A stretch of 64,000 nucleotides of DNA from Thelephora terrestris (GCA_015956445.1 WIUZ02000020.1:434001-498000); one strand, 5' to 3'; shown: positions 35,301-48,121, numbered from the stretch's first letter. Notes: generated by a model not told the origin, from the sequence alone. Program-made: numbers and translations.

Positions 35301-37075
35301 TCAGGTGGAGAGCCCGAGAGTGAGGGCGGTTCGTTGGGGGTAAGAGGTCGGAGGAAAGTCAACGGTATAGTCGCGACCCGAACAAATAACAAAAGGACAC
35401 CGCGGATCCGTCCCTTCAACCAAAAACTCCCGAACCACTTTCTTGATATCTTCCACAACCTTCAAACACATATGATTGGAGGAGGTAACTTTGAGCGTAT
35501 TAAGTGGCTTCCCAGAGGACGCGCGGTAGGATAGGAAGGTCGTAAGGAGGTCCCAGTCATCGTCATCTACCGTCATGTCTCGCAAATCGAGGGTTTGAAG
35601 AGTGAGCGGGATGCCCCCCTTCCCGATCGAATTTGGCGCAGGGAGCATGGCGGGCAGATGCATATCAGTGAAGCGTAGCGTCGTCAAATTTGGGAGTCGA
35701 GTGTATGCGCCACACATGCTCGCCCATTCATCGATGCCCCAGAAGTAGATAATGTCTTCCCGTGGAACGTATGCGAGGAGATCCAGGGCGGCTTTCACCA
35801 GTAGATTCTCGGGAAGGAACTGGTCTAGCTGGATGGTGAGTGCTACAACCTTCTCCATCCGCACAAATTTGTCCGCTCTGTCCACATTCCCAATATTAAA
35901 ATCGATGCGGTCGCCGCAGGCGAGGGATAATTCTAGTCCACTTGAAGACCTTGCGCGACGTTGAAGGCAACTTTGAAGGTATGGACCGATGATTGGAGAA
36001 ATGTCCGTGTCTGCGCACTTGTCTAGCGTGATGGCGAGCCTATCGAGAGTTGCGGGGTGGTCCAGTTGCAGGAGAAGTCCGAGGACGTGTCGCAAGTCTC
36101 CGGTCAAATTGAGCTGCCTGAGGTGACGTAGTTGCGCACGAAAGGAGGGTGTGTCGACGCGGTCATCGGGTATCGCCTGGTGGAGAAGCGTGACTTTCTG
36201 AAGCACAGGGTTTGATGCAAGCATGGAGAGCAACGCGGTTTGGGTGGGCGGTGGATTGATGGAGTCGAAGTACAACTCTGTAAGTGCTCCGGTTCGCGAC
36301 CTTAGGAGGTCCCAAGATGATATTGCGCAACGGATGAGGTTAAGACGTTGTAATTTCTGAAAGTAGTGATGGGTGAAGAAATCCGATACATTGACCGGTA
36401 TGTCGTCCCAGTTCGCCACGAGGAACGACCGAATCTGATTGGATCGAATACCCTCGCACTCGGGAGTTAGGGAAGAGAGTACGGAGTTGAGGAGTCGTGA
36501 ATCGTCGGATTGGAGGTGGACCCGTCGGACGGTGTCACGGCGGGCACGATCCTGGAGTACGTTGAACAGAGTGGGGTTAAAGTGACCATTAGGATCGATC
36601 CCAGAAAGTACCAGGTCGAGGGGGGCGGTTGAAGAGAAGGGGAACCATCGCGACCAATCCTCGGGGGTGTTTCCCCAGTAACTCCAAAGTTCTGTGGTGT
36701 GCGAGGCCACCTCGAGCCAGTGGTGGCAAACAAATAAGAAGTTGGGTGACCTCTTCTCTGACGCCCCAAAGTCGCCCTCGAGCATGACATTCCAAAGGAA
36801 TATTTTGCCGAGTAGTTCGGACGGGAGCTTGTGGACATTTAACCACGAATTCCGAGCGCGCTTGCGCTCGGCCAAGGCCCTCTCTCCATCTTTAATCTGC
36901 TCGTCCAAAGCGTAAATTAAATCAAAGTTGGCTTCGCCGCTCGACCTGTTATCCGGCTGAGTTAGCTGGGTGTGCATGATACATCGTGTCTGATTACTTA
37001 CAGTGACTGCGACGCTTGATCGCGCCCTTTCTGATCCGAAAATTCGTCGCTATTTGTAGGAGGCGGGGGAGGCAT
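35301..37075 (-). CDS. F-box/LRR-like protein, copy 3
   Basis: More divergent paralogue. Exon 1 (ATG 37,073-37,075) is MPPPPPTNSDEFSDQKGRDQ then ASQS. A roughly 60-nt intron starting GTAAGT joins SSGEANFDLIYALDEQIKDG. The F-box is HKLPSELLGKIFLWNVMLEG with NFLFVCHHWLEVASHTTEL. LRR-like segments follow (LNLIRCAISSWDLL, LRQLNLTGDLRHVLGL, LPNLTTLRFTDMHLPAML). The C-terminus is extended relative to copies 1 and 2 (CSGRDYTVDFPPTSYPQ, about 25 extra residues). Intact. The heptad-like linker before the F-box differs from copies 1-2 but resembles copy 4. Confidence 0.75.
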
Positions 37076-37176
37076 GGTGGCTTGATCGTGGTATGTGGAA
37101 AGGTTGGGACGAGCGTCTGACGATAATCGGCCTCGTGGTATGCGGGGTTCAGATACTAGATAGGGCTCTCCCCCTT

Positions 37177-37190
37177 GGGGGGGGGGGGGG
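37177..37190. repeat. Poly-G run of 14
   Basis: Fourteen consecutive G residues upstream of F-box copy 3. Prone to slippage and a possible assembly uncertainty. Confidence 0.7.
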
Positions 37191-37451
37191 CATTCCAGTC
37201 CAGCCCGCATGCAATAATCTGGAGGACCATGGACCGACTCGGTCAGGCTCAAGTATTCTACACATAACGACCCCACCGATTCGGTCCGCCACCCACGGTT
37301 TTATCTGGCGACAGGAGTACTGCGACACAGCGACAACAAGCAGATTGGACAAAAAGCACGGATACATAGTATGTGATACCAATATTTTCAGAAGCAGGAC
37401 ATCATAGGAAAGTCGAGGGTAGAATTATGGACCCAGACAAATACCAAAAGG

Positions 37452-39137
37452 TCAACGTGGCCTCATTTCTGAAACCGAAAACTCCTGAACCATACCCTTG
37501 ATGCTATCCACAACCTCCCAACACATGTGGCTGGAGGAGGAGACCTTGAGCATAGCAAGCGGTTTCCCAGAGGATGCGCGGGAGGCCAGGAACGTCGTGA
37601 GAGGGCGACAATCATTGTCCTCTACCACCAGGTTCCGCAAATAGAGGAATTGAAGTGAGGTCAGGACACCCTCGTTCTCAACTGAATTTGGACCTGGAAA
37701 CGTGGCAGGTAGACGCATCTCGGTGAGGCACAACGTCTTTAGATTTGGGAAACTGGGACCCATCGCCACATATTCACTGGCACCCCAAAAGTATATGATT
37801 CCTTCCCGTGGAACGTACGCAAGGAGGTCCAGGGCAGCATTCGGAAGATAACGATCCAGCCAGATGGTGAGTACCACAAAGTTGTCCAGTGGCACAAATT
37901 CACCCATTCTGCCTGAATAGCCAACATGGATGTGGACGCGGTCGCCGTAGAGGTAGAGTTTTAGTCCACTTGACGACCTTCCACAGCGTTGGAGGTGGTT
38001 TCGAAGATGTGGCCCAATGATTTGAGATATGTCTGTTTCTGTGCAATTTTGTAGTGTGAGGTCAAGCATGTCGAGAGTTGTGGGGTGGTCCAATTGTTGG
38101 ATAAGTCTGAAGACATGTTGTATGTCTCCGGATAAATGGAGCTGCTTGAGGTGGCGGGGTGTGCATAAGAAGGGGAGGCGTTGGAGTGGTCGGTGGGAAC
38201 TGCCTGGCGGAGAAGTGTGACTTTCTGAAGGCCGAGGTTTGATGCGAGTACGGAGAGCAATGCAGCTTGAGTGGGTGGGGGGTCGATATAGTCGAGGTAC
38301 AGCTCTGTAAGTCCTCCGGTTCGCGACTTTAGGAGGTCCCACGATGGGATCGTGCAGTAGAGGAGGCCGAGACGTTGTAATTTTGGGAAGTAGTGACAGG
38401 TGAAGAAATCTGACACATCCACCCATATATCATCGTCATCAGCGTCCCCGTTCCACATGAAGAAGGACTCCATCTGATTGGACCGAATACCCCCGCATTC
38501 AGGAGTTAGTGATGAGAGTATGGAGATTAGAAGCAGTGGATCGCCGGACTGAAGATGGGCCCGTCAAATGATATCACGGCTGGCACGATCCTGTAGCGCG
38601 TTGAGTAGGGTGGGGTTAAGACAGCCATTATGATCAGTGTCAATTAGCACCAGGTCAATGGGGGCAGTCGCAGAGCGGGAGTACCATCGCACCCAGTCCT
38701 TGGGAGTGTTGCCCCAGAAACTCCAAATTTCTGGAGTACGCGAGGCGATCTCGAACCAGTAATGGCAAACAAATAGGAAGTTGTGTGACCCCTCCTCTAA
38801 CCCTCCAAAGTCGCCCTCAAACATGACGTTCCAGCCAAAGATTTTGCCAAGTCATTCGGACGGGAGTCTGTGAACCTTCAACAACGAGTTCCGAGTCCGC
38901 TTGAGCTCGGTTAGAGTCTTCTCTACCTCCCTGAGAGTCTTCTCTAACTCCCTGATCTTTTCGTCCAAGACGCAGATTGAATCGATATTGATTTCACCAC
39001 TCAGTCTGTTCTCCGGCTTGGTTAGACCAGCGTGCATGATAGAAATTGTGGACGACCGCTTACACTGACTCCTGCAACGCTTAATCGCGGCTTTTTGGGC
39101 TCGATTCGTTGCTGTTTGCATGCGATGGGGGAGACAT
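37452..39137 (-). pseudogene. F-box/LRR-like gene, copy 4 (pseudogene)
   Basis: Colinear with copy 3 but broken. Exon 1 (ATG 39,135-39,137, MSPPSHANSNESSPKSRD) has TAA where copy 3 has CAA. In the F-box, HRLPSE is followed by TGA (about 38,852). A further TGA replaces an Arg codon near 38,564. A frameshift near 38,190 moves the reading frame between TELYLDYIDPPPTQ and HLKQLHLSGDIQHVFRL. Remaining parts (NFLFVCHYWFEIASRTPEI, LPNLKTLCL-like repeats) are well preserved, so decay is recent. It also has an extra coiled-coil repeat (LEKTLREVEKTLTELKRTR). Confidence 0.8.
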
Positions 39138-39197
39138 GGTGGCTTGATCGTGGGTAGTGGGGAAGCCGGGGATGTCGATGGGGTTGTGCAAGTCTGA

Positions 39198-41489
<2,292 letters not shown>

Positions 41490-42035
41490 TCTTATTCAGG
41501 AACGCTCGGATCGCTACCGTCCGAGCATCAATTAATGGAGAGGACACTGACAGGTGTGAGGGAAACGGCCCGCTGGAGTCATGTCCGGCGCATCCGACGA
41601 TGCCCTGGAGGGACGAGAGGAGAGGATCCGTATGTAGCAGTAGCAAAATTTGAGGGTGTCAGCCGATGGTCGTCTCGACATCCAGAAGTGTTTGGTCGCA
41701 GAAGAAAGTGCAAGCGACCAACAAGCATGTCGCCATCGTCCTCCAGAAGCGTTGCATCGGGGGTAGCTATTCCTACGGAGATCAACGCAGATATGCTGTG
41801 TTCCAACATCACTGAGGCTATGGAAGGAGCACACCGCAACATCCCTGAATGTGCCTTCACATCTTTACAAAAGCGTTGAGATCCTCCCTGAAAACCAGAA
41901 CCCGATTGGATTTTCCTTCTCGTTTCTGGAATAATTCTATTTCCCTCCATTTAATCAGCCAAAATAAATATCTCCCCACCTCTTCTGCTCACATATCTAG
42001 TCAGGTCAAATATGTACTACAGATGATGAGGGTGA
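41490..42035. other. Intergenic
   Basis: Convergent 3' ends of the synthetase and the Cys-rich gene. Several overlapping frames of 100-120 codons on both strands (41,535-41,950) have no motif and are not called. Confidence 0.4.
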
Positions 42036-42856
42036 TCAATAGCGGCGCCCACTACCGCGACAAACATTGCAGGTTTTATTCCCCAAGCCCATAAAGTGGC
42101 CCAAGGTCCAACCTAGGCCAATACAATTGGAACAGAGACGGCCAACAGTCCGGAGGTCACCAGGTCGGCGAGAAACTGGAGGTGGAACACTATCCAAGTA
42201 AGTATGAGACATCCCACCGTTCACAGGAGTTGTGTCCTGGGTGTATTGAGGATGAGGGGGTGACGGAAGTGCAGAGGGCGAGGGAGCTGGTGGGTTCCAA
42301 GCCGAGTGGCTGGGGCGGGACGAAAAGTCATTCCAGACTTGATTTGCAATTGCAGTGATGGATCTGCTGCGATTGAGACTGGGGTCCATAGGAGTTGATT
42401 GTAAGAGTGGTCTCTGGTTAAGAGATTGACCGGGGCCCATGTTTGAATGGAGAGTTGATTCTGAATAAGGGATCGAATACTTCTCCCAGCATTTGCGACA
42501 AGGGTGGAAAGGGTCGTGGGATTTGTACCCGGTGTTGCCGCCTGGCCAACATGATCATCAACACAAGTTCCAGACAAGAATTTTGGCCATACATTTGTGA
42601 CACTCGTAATTTCCAGGATAGACCAAGGTCTTGCCGTTTCTGAGCAACGGATGACCGGGAACAGGAGTTTGGGTCGGTCTATTTGCAATGGAGGTTTGGG
42701 CCAGAGGCTGTCTAGGGTTTGTTCTATCCGCAGGGATTGGAAGGGTGGATATGGAGCTTTCTGCACTATACAGACTCTCTGCCTGTTGTTGTGAAGTTAG
42801 AGTAGGCAAAGGCAGGTTCGGAGTGTATAGCCTGGAGCTGCAGAAAGTTGTGGCAT
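42036..42856 (-). CDS. Cys-rich zinc-ribbon protein, Pro/Ser-rich
   Basis: Reads MPQLSAAPGYTPNLPLPTLT from ATG 42,854-42,856, then MPVPG-type linker sequence (TPVPGHPLLRNGKTLVYPG). An intron (GTATGG...GGCCAG, about 42,545-42,595) joins NYECHKC to GNTGYKSHDPFHPCRKCWEK, a CxxC...CxxC zinc-ribbon-like module. After a Ser/Pro/Asn-rich linker the C-terminus carries a second module, GRLCSNCIGLGWTLGH and KTCNVCRGSGRRY. This two-module layout occurs in a basidiomycete protein family of unknown function; I name it from memory of the pattern only. It begins within the 3' end of the kinase-like gene on the same strand, so a single fused transcript cannot be excluded. Confidence 0.55.
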
Positions 42857-43540
42857 GTCAAAATTTCGCGGTCCTGTATCGAGAAACAAAACACTAGCCA
42901 TTCATGTAAAATCTCCACTACGCTTTTCATTGTAGGCCTTTGTGCGGGTTCTTGGGCCCAACAGTCGACAGTCATTTGCCACACTGAATCGGATAAGCCT
43001 GGTTCTTGCGGGTGATCTGGGCGTTCACCTTCAATAATCTTCGATTGCGCAACATAATTCGTGAACTTGTCGAATGGGGGCCTTCTAGTAAACACCTTAG
43101 ATAAGGTGAGGATGTCAGATGAACCATCCATTGTCCTTGCCTAACACTCAGCCATGGGAGGGCCAGCGACTGACCTCTATCACAGTCATACCAAAGGAAA
43201 ACATGTCTGCCTCTCTTGTGTATCTAGCATCATCATTCAGAAGAACCTCCGGCGCGGCCCACCTTGGAGAATACCCTTGTACAACGGTTACAAGAACAGA
43301 GCTTGCTCTGTGAACAACAGAGGTGAAGCCAAGATTTGCCAGACAGGCATGACCACTGTGGTCAATGAAAAAATTGTCCCCCTTTATGTCTCCGTGTGTT
43401 GTGTGTAGTGAATGAAGAAAGGCGACACCTTCTGCAACATCCAATAACTTGGGAAAGTAATTATCAATCAAGTCAGGAATTACAGCAGAGAAATACCCAC
43501 TAGGCCGATCAAATTTGCATCCGGATTTCTATCCAGATAC
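42766..43540 (-). pseudogene. Protein-kinase-like gene, truncated by insertion
   Basis: C-terminal two-thirds of a basidiomycete TKL-like kinase domain. Reading from 43,540 down: YLDRNPDANLIGL, a 53-nt intron (43,448-43,500), then LLDVAEGVAFLHSLHTTHGD, DIKGDNFFID, GYSPRWAAPEVLLNDDARYT and FSFGMTVIEV. After an intron comes VFTRRPPFDKFTNYVAQSKI, then WAQEPAQRPTMKSVVEILHE. The catalytic-loop Asp (HGD) is present, but the DFG motif reads ANLG, so it may have been a pseudokinase already. The gene stops dead at the A-type element inserted at 43,541. The next few codons (LREY) reappear at 45,763-45,775 on the far side, where another element cuts it again. The ATP-binding lobe is not in the window. 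Confidence 0.75.
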
Positions 43541-43630
43541 TGTCACGAACGTGTGACATAGTATTCAAAATTGCACAGATAATTCAAGACATTGGTCTTA
43601 TTCGTCGTAATAGTACAAAAGGAATTAAAA

Positions 43631-44525
43631 CTAAACCAGGACAAACGGGTCCACGTCACAAGCACAATCCTGAGAGAACGGACAACAATGAGCGAAGTGG
43701 TAAGGATTATGTACGCTCTGAGGGCAATACGAGTAAACTCGCGTTACCGGATCCTGCCAACACTCCCTGCATCCCAACACGTCGTGAAACAAACTGTCAT
43801 GCATCTCCCGCTTCACGTCCATTAGCGCCGCGCTCACTAACGCAAACCCATAGTGGTCCTGGAGACCCGCTACCTCCACCTTCAACTTCATTCGAACCTG
43901 CCGTGACTTGTCGGAGGGACGACAACGTTGACCAGTACGAGTCATCGGACTCTTGCGACTTTTCTTCTCGGTCCTCTTCACCAACTGACGGCTCGGAACA
44001 GGACTCCAGGGAGGGGACTGAGGAAGAGGAACTCCTCGATCCTGGAGATTGCGGAGGGACGACGGGGGAGTCAGAAGTTGCGTCGGCGCAGTATGCTCCG
44101 TCGCACCAATGACCGAAGTATCGGAGGAGAGATTCCTGGAAAGGTTTCCAATGTTCCAAGGCGAAGTGAGAGAAGTCTTCGTTAAGACTGTTAACAACAA
44201 CATACATGATATCCATCCTCTTCTCCAACTTCAAGATCCTATCCTCCCTCTCTTGTTCCATCGCATCCTGCATAGGGGTGACTCCGGGAGCCCACCTTCG
44301 AGTCCGGTTGGGGTCTTCATACCCAGCCTGCTCCCAGAACTCGGCAGGAGCGTTGTGGGCGGTCAAGAAGTCCACGGCGATCTTGTTGTCACGAGCGATA
44401 TTGGCGGGGGAGTCATAAAGGTGTTGCTCCACGTCGAAGGGAGCGTCCGTCTCAAAAGACAGAGTAAGGTCAAAAGGGGTGGCGGCGGCGTTGAGAAGAG
44501 CAGCGTTGGCAGTATAGGCAGACAT
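43631..44525 (-). CDS. orfA of A-type unit I, two overlapping frames
   Basis: Unknown protein. From ATG 44,523-44,525 the first frame gives MSAYTANAALLNAAATPFDL, TAHNAPAEFWEQAGYEDPNR, a coiled-coil-like stretch (DAMEQEREDRILKLEKRMD), LNEDFSHFALEHWKPFQESL, and then a Ser/Glu-rich tail ending at 43,797. An overlapping frame, shifted by +1, stays open and encodes TRTGQRCRPSDKSRQVRMKL, then a Cys/His-rich end (LGCRECWQDPVTRVYSYC) to the stop at 43,631. In three other copies a 40-nt GT...CCAG segment could be an intron joining the frames; in this copy its acceptor reads CCGAG, so splicing may fail. No similarity to gag, capsid or known enzymes that I can name. Confidence 0.55.
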
Positions 44526-45118
44526 TTAGTGAAATGGTTTAGAGAGTAGTGGTTGGTTTGGTGGGAGTGGAAAAGAGACGATGAGGGGAACAATCATTAA
44601 TCCCCCTGACTTAAATACATCCTGACTCAAAGAAAACTGGAAAGGGAAAACAATAACCTATTATCCATTAACGTCTCAACTAGGATAAACGAACCCTCAA
44701 CCTCAATCGCGATCCCATCAAATCCAAGAAATCCCCATTGATCATGGGAAATCCCCACCAGCCTTCTATTACCACCATCGATCATGAGAAATCCCCATTG
44801 TACTCCTAATGACTCATTCGCTATTGTTCCCCTATTTCATTTCGTCATTTGTCGCTCTAAAGTCCCACTTCTCTGACTCATCTACCCTGCCCTAAACTAC
44901 GCACAGACCATGTTGATCCCTGTTTGGTTCGTTGTAGAATAATGACTCCTGTAGAGGATTTGGTATATAAGGAAGAGCGTTCGCTCCTTTCTTTTCCCCA
45001 TTCTCAATCTCTTCTGTACTCCTCTACCCAAAAACCTCAATAAACAAGTAAGCTGAGGAATTCTCCTCGTGTCTTACTCCCTTCTAACTCTTTCAAGCAG
45101 GAATTCTCCTGCTAGTGT
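44526..45118. promoter_or_regulatory. Divergent promoter of orfA and orfB, unit I
   Basis: A TATATAA box at 44,964-44,970 precedes orfB by about 150 bp, followed by a pyrimidine-rich initiator region (CTTTTCCCCATTCTCAATC). Between the two genes the motif GAAATCCCCA recurs (near 44,727, 44,750 and 44,790), within an imperfect repeat containing TTCTATTACCACCAT. The same arrangement exists in the other A-type copies. Confidence 0.5.
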
Positions 45119-45742
45119 ATGTTCAGAGCTCCTAACCCATTCCCCTCTACAAGTCCAGTTCAGCGCCCGGTCATACCCGACGCCAGAAGATCTGTCTGGG
45201 AGTATAAACTCATCAGAAGTCTTCAAGTAAACTGAACCGCCAGTTTACTTACTCACTTCCCCTACTATTGCCCCTTCGCAGCACTCGACTCCGGAGTCAC
45301 CACTCCCCCTTTCTTATTAGGAGCGGACCACCAATTCCTTTGGAATTCCGACATAACTGAAAGTGTCTTAGCGACTGTCTATTTCAGTATAAGTCCTGCC
45401 TTCTACTTCCCAAACCCCCGTATTCATCTTACCACTAACGTTCACACCCACTCCCCTGCTATTATCGTCTTGTGGTGGGAGATCCCAACTGAACTACCTT
45501 ATTCTGTTCTAGAATACCTCGTGAGCTTTGAACGCCTTAGCGATCACGACTTCGATCCATTTATTCAGCAATTAAGTCAGTTCTGCCAAGACTACCACTC
45601 CCCCTTCCACCCTTATCAATCCGAGTCACCACTCACGCTTGATATCCCTCCTCCTCTCGCCCCTACTCCTGGAACCCCCTTCAAAGTCCGCCCAGATACT
45701 CCCTACCCGACCTCTAACCCTCTAGCCTCCCCCAAACAGTAA
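45119..45742 (+). pseudogene. orfB of A-type unit I (premature stop)
   Basis: 208-codon frame, same length as the intact copy at 55,028. ATG 45,119 opens MFRAPNPFPSTSPVQRPVIP, then RRSVWEYKLIRSLQVN, where a TGA stop (near 45,233) replaces the Gln codon of the intact copy. After it the frame is open: FLLGADHQFLWNSDITESVL, VLWWEIPTELPYSVLEYLVS, QLSQFCQDYHSPFHPYQSES, ending SPKQ. Unknown function. Confidence 0.6.
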
Positions 45743-45775
45743 GCAGGCCCACAACCCTGACAGATACTCTCTTAG

Positions 45776-46453
45776 AGTTAGTCCTTCACTCACTAGATCG
45801 AACCCATACTTGTCCTGTAGACTCACCACCTCCAACTTCAACCGCATGCGAACCTGTTGTGCCTTGCTCGACGGACGACACTGCTGTCCAGTACGAGTCA
45901 TCGGACTTTTGCAACTCTTCCTTGAGGTCCTCTCCACCATTTGAAGAACTGGAGCAGGATTCCAGGGAGGGGATTGAGGGAGAGGAACCCCTTGATCCTG
46001 GCGGTGTCAGAGGGATGAAGGCGGAGGGCTGTGGCATGTCGCAGCATCGGACTCCATGGCAGTCATGACTGAAGTATTGGTATAAAGATGCCTGGAAGGG
46101 TCCTCAATGTTCCAAGGCAAAGTGAGAGAAGTCCTCATCCAAACTTCCAAAATGATGTACATCAGATCCATTCTTTTCTCCAACTGGGTGATCCTGTCCT
46201 CCCTCTCTCGCTCCATAGCATCCAAGAGACAAGAAGGCCCATTGTTCATAATGGTCCTGTTGGGGTCTTCATAACCAGCCTGCTCCCAGAAGTGGGGAGG
46301 AGCCTGGTGCTGAGTAAGGGAGTCAACAGTGACTTCAATGTCAAAGGAAATGTTGGAGGGGGTGTCATACAAATGGTTGTTGACATTGTAAGGGGTGGTG
46401 GCCTCATAAGGGGAGGCAGAGACGAAAGGGGTGGCAGCAGCGTTCAAAGACAT
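45776..46453 (-). pseudogene. orfA of A-type unit II (decayed)
   Basis: ATG 46,451-46,453 gives MSLNAAATPFVSASPYEATT, HFWEQAGYEDPNRTIMNN, then DAMEREREDRITQLEKRMD. A frameshift then occurs within what is NSLNEDFSHF in other copies (here ILEVW then MRTSLTLPWN). The second-frame part (TRTGQQCRPSSKAQQVRMRL) runs to 45,776 and is cut off. The 40-nt GT...CTCCAG intron candidate is present. Confidence 0.6.
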
Positions 46454-46576
46454 GAGTGGTGAGGGTTGCTGTAAGAGGAGAGTTGTTGTAGATTGGTGGG
46501 AGTGGAAAAGAGATGATGAGAGGAGGGGCCAAGAAACCCCACAGATTAAGTACATCCCAATCAATGGGACACTCAA

Positions 46577-46656
46577 AAGGGTAACGACAATACACCATTA
46601 TTCATTGTTATCCCAAAAGGGTAACGACAATACACCATTATTCATTGTTATCCCAA
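46577..46656. repeat. 40-bp tandem duplication
   Basis: Two exact head-to-tail copies of a 40-bp unit beginning AAGGGTAACGACAATACACC, in the orfA upstream region of unit II. Confidence 0.85.
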
Positions 46657-46755
46657 AAGGGATAAACAAACCCACAGCCCCAATCACCATCCCATCAACT
46701 CGGAGAAATCTCCGCTGATCATAAAAAATACCCATTGTTCTTCTATTGCTACCAT

Positions 46756-47042
46756 CACTGGGTCCAGGATAGGATAGGTTTCTGGGGATTATTCTAAATA
46801 ATATTCAGAATATAATTAGAATAATAAACATGTCTTATTTTAAACATATTCTAGCCATATCCTAGGATTATTTTATTCAAATCTGATACCCAGAGCCAAC
46901 TCTGCTGAGAGTTCATTTGCATTTGCATATTCCTTGAATGTGGGCAGAATCTGTTTTGAAAATAACACATTTATTATTTTAATTATATTCAGAATATTGT
47001 TTAGAATAATCCCCCAAAACCTATTCTACCCTGGACCCAGTG
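46756..47042. mobile_element. CACTGGG-ended MITE, 287 bp, 3-bp duplication
   Basis: Begins CACTGGGTCCAGG and ends CCTGGACCCAGTG. The inverted arms extend imperfectly for about 75 bp and are very AT-rich inside. It is flanked by CAT on both sides. The uninterrupted sequence in sister units (TTGCCACCATGAAAC type) shows the empty site. The end sequence and 3-bp duplication fit a CACTA (EnSpm)-like non-autonomous element. Confidence 0.8.
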
Positions 47043-47498
47043 CATGAAACCTGAGAAATCCCCATTGATCATGAAAAATCCCCATCATTCTTCTATTGCC
47101 ACCATGAAACATGAGAAATCCCCATTGTGCTCCTATTGACTCATCCCTTATTGTTCCCCTATTGCGTATCTCACCATCAGTCGTCCTAAGTCCTACTTCT
47201 CTGACTCATTCACCCTGCCCTAAACTACGCACAGACCATGTTGACTCTTGCCTGACTCATTGTATGATTACTAAGCCTGTAGAGGATTGGGTATATAAGG
47301 AAGAGTGTTTGCTCCTTTCTTTCCCCATTCTCAATCTCTTCTGTACTCTCCTACAAACTGCTCAATAAACAAAGTAAGCTGAGGAATTATCCTCACGTCT
47401 TATTCTTTATCTGACTCATTCAAGCAGGAATTCTCCTGCCAGTGTATGTTTTTTCTTCTTCTTTGGCGCTAGTTTATTGTGCTAAGGTAAACCAGTGT

Positions 47499-48121
47499 AT
47501 GTTCAGTGCTCCTAACCCTTCCCCTCTACCAGTCCTATCCAACGTCCGGTTATACCCGACGCTCGACGCTCTATCTGGGAGTATAAACTCATCAGGAGCC
47601 TTCAGCTTAATAGAACCTCCGGTCCATTAGCTCACCACTTGTACTATCGCCCCTTTGCTGCTCTTGATGCCGGAGTAACTACTCCTCCTTTCCTACTCAG
47701 AGCTGATCACCAGTTCCTCTGGAAATCTGACTTTACTGAGAGTGTGCTAGCCACCATTTACTTCAGTATAAGCCCCGCCTTCTACTTTCCCACTCCCCAG
47801 ATTCACCTTACCACCAACCTCCATACCCATTGTCCTGTTATCATCGTTCTCTGGTGGGACATACCAACTGACCTACCATTTGCTGTCATAGAATATCTCA
47901 ACAGACCCGAATGACTTAGTGACCAAGACTTCGAACCGTTCATTCAACACCTGGTTGAATTTTGCCAAGACTACAACTCTCCCATCCACTCTTACCAATT
48001 TGAATCACCACTCGCTCTCGACATCTCTCCTCCCCTCGTCTCTACCCCAGGAAACCCCTTCCTCAAAACCCATTCCAACACGCCCTTCCCCGCTAATCCT
48101 CTAGCACCCCAAGAACAGTAA
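47499..48121 (+). pseudogene. orfB of A-type unit II (decayed)
   Basis: ATG 47,499 opens MFSAPNPSPLPVLSNVRLYP. TTPPFLLRADHQFLWKSDFT and VLWWDIPTDLPFAVIEYLN follow. A TGA (about 47,912) then replaces an Arg codon, and the length (623 bp) shows a further 1-bp frameshift near the 3' end. The TATATAA promoter is kept at about 47,292. Confidence 0.6.

Larger units (their letters stand above)
43541..45762. mobile_element. A-type LTR-like unit I, complete, 5-bp duplication
   Basis: 2,222 bp from TGTCACGAAC to ACAACCCTGACA. It is flanked by GATAC at 43,536-43,540 and 45,763-45,767, a perfect 5-bp target-site duplication, and is inserted in the kinase-like gene. The left 18 bp form a palindrome, TGTCAC-N6-GTGACA. 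It carries two divergent ORFs, orfA (-) and orfB (+), and no recognisable polymerase, integrase or transposase. The TG...CA ends and 5-bp duplication are the hallmark of LTR-retrotransposon integrases, so this may be a long solo LTR or a non-autonomous element. Confidence 0.75.

Noticed and set aside
37177-37190. Poly-G as a G-quadruplex regulatory site
   Set aside because: A single run of 14 G without flanking runs; slippage or an assembly artefact is as likely.
41535-41950. Overlapping ORFs on both strands after the tRNA synthetase
   Set aside because: Complementary shadows with no motif or splice support.
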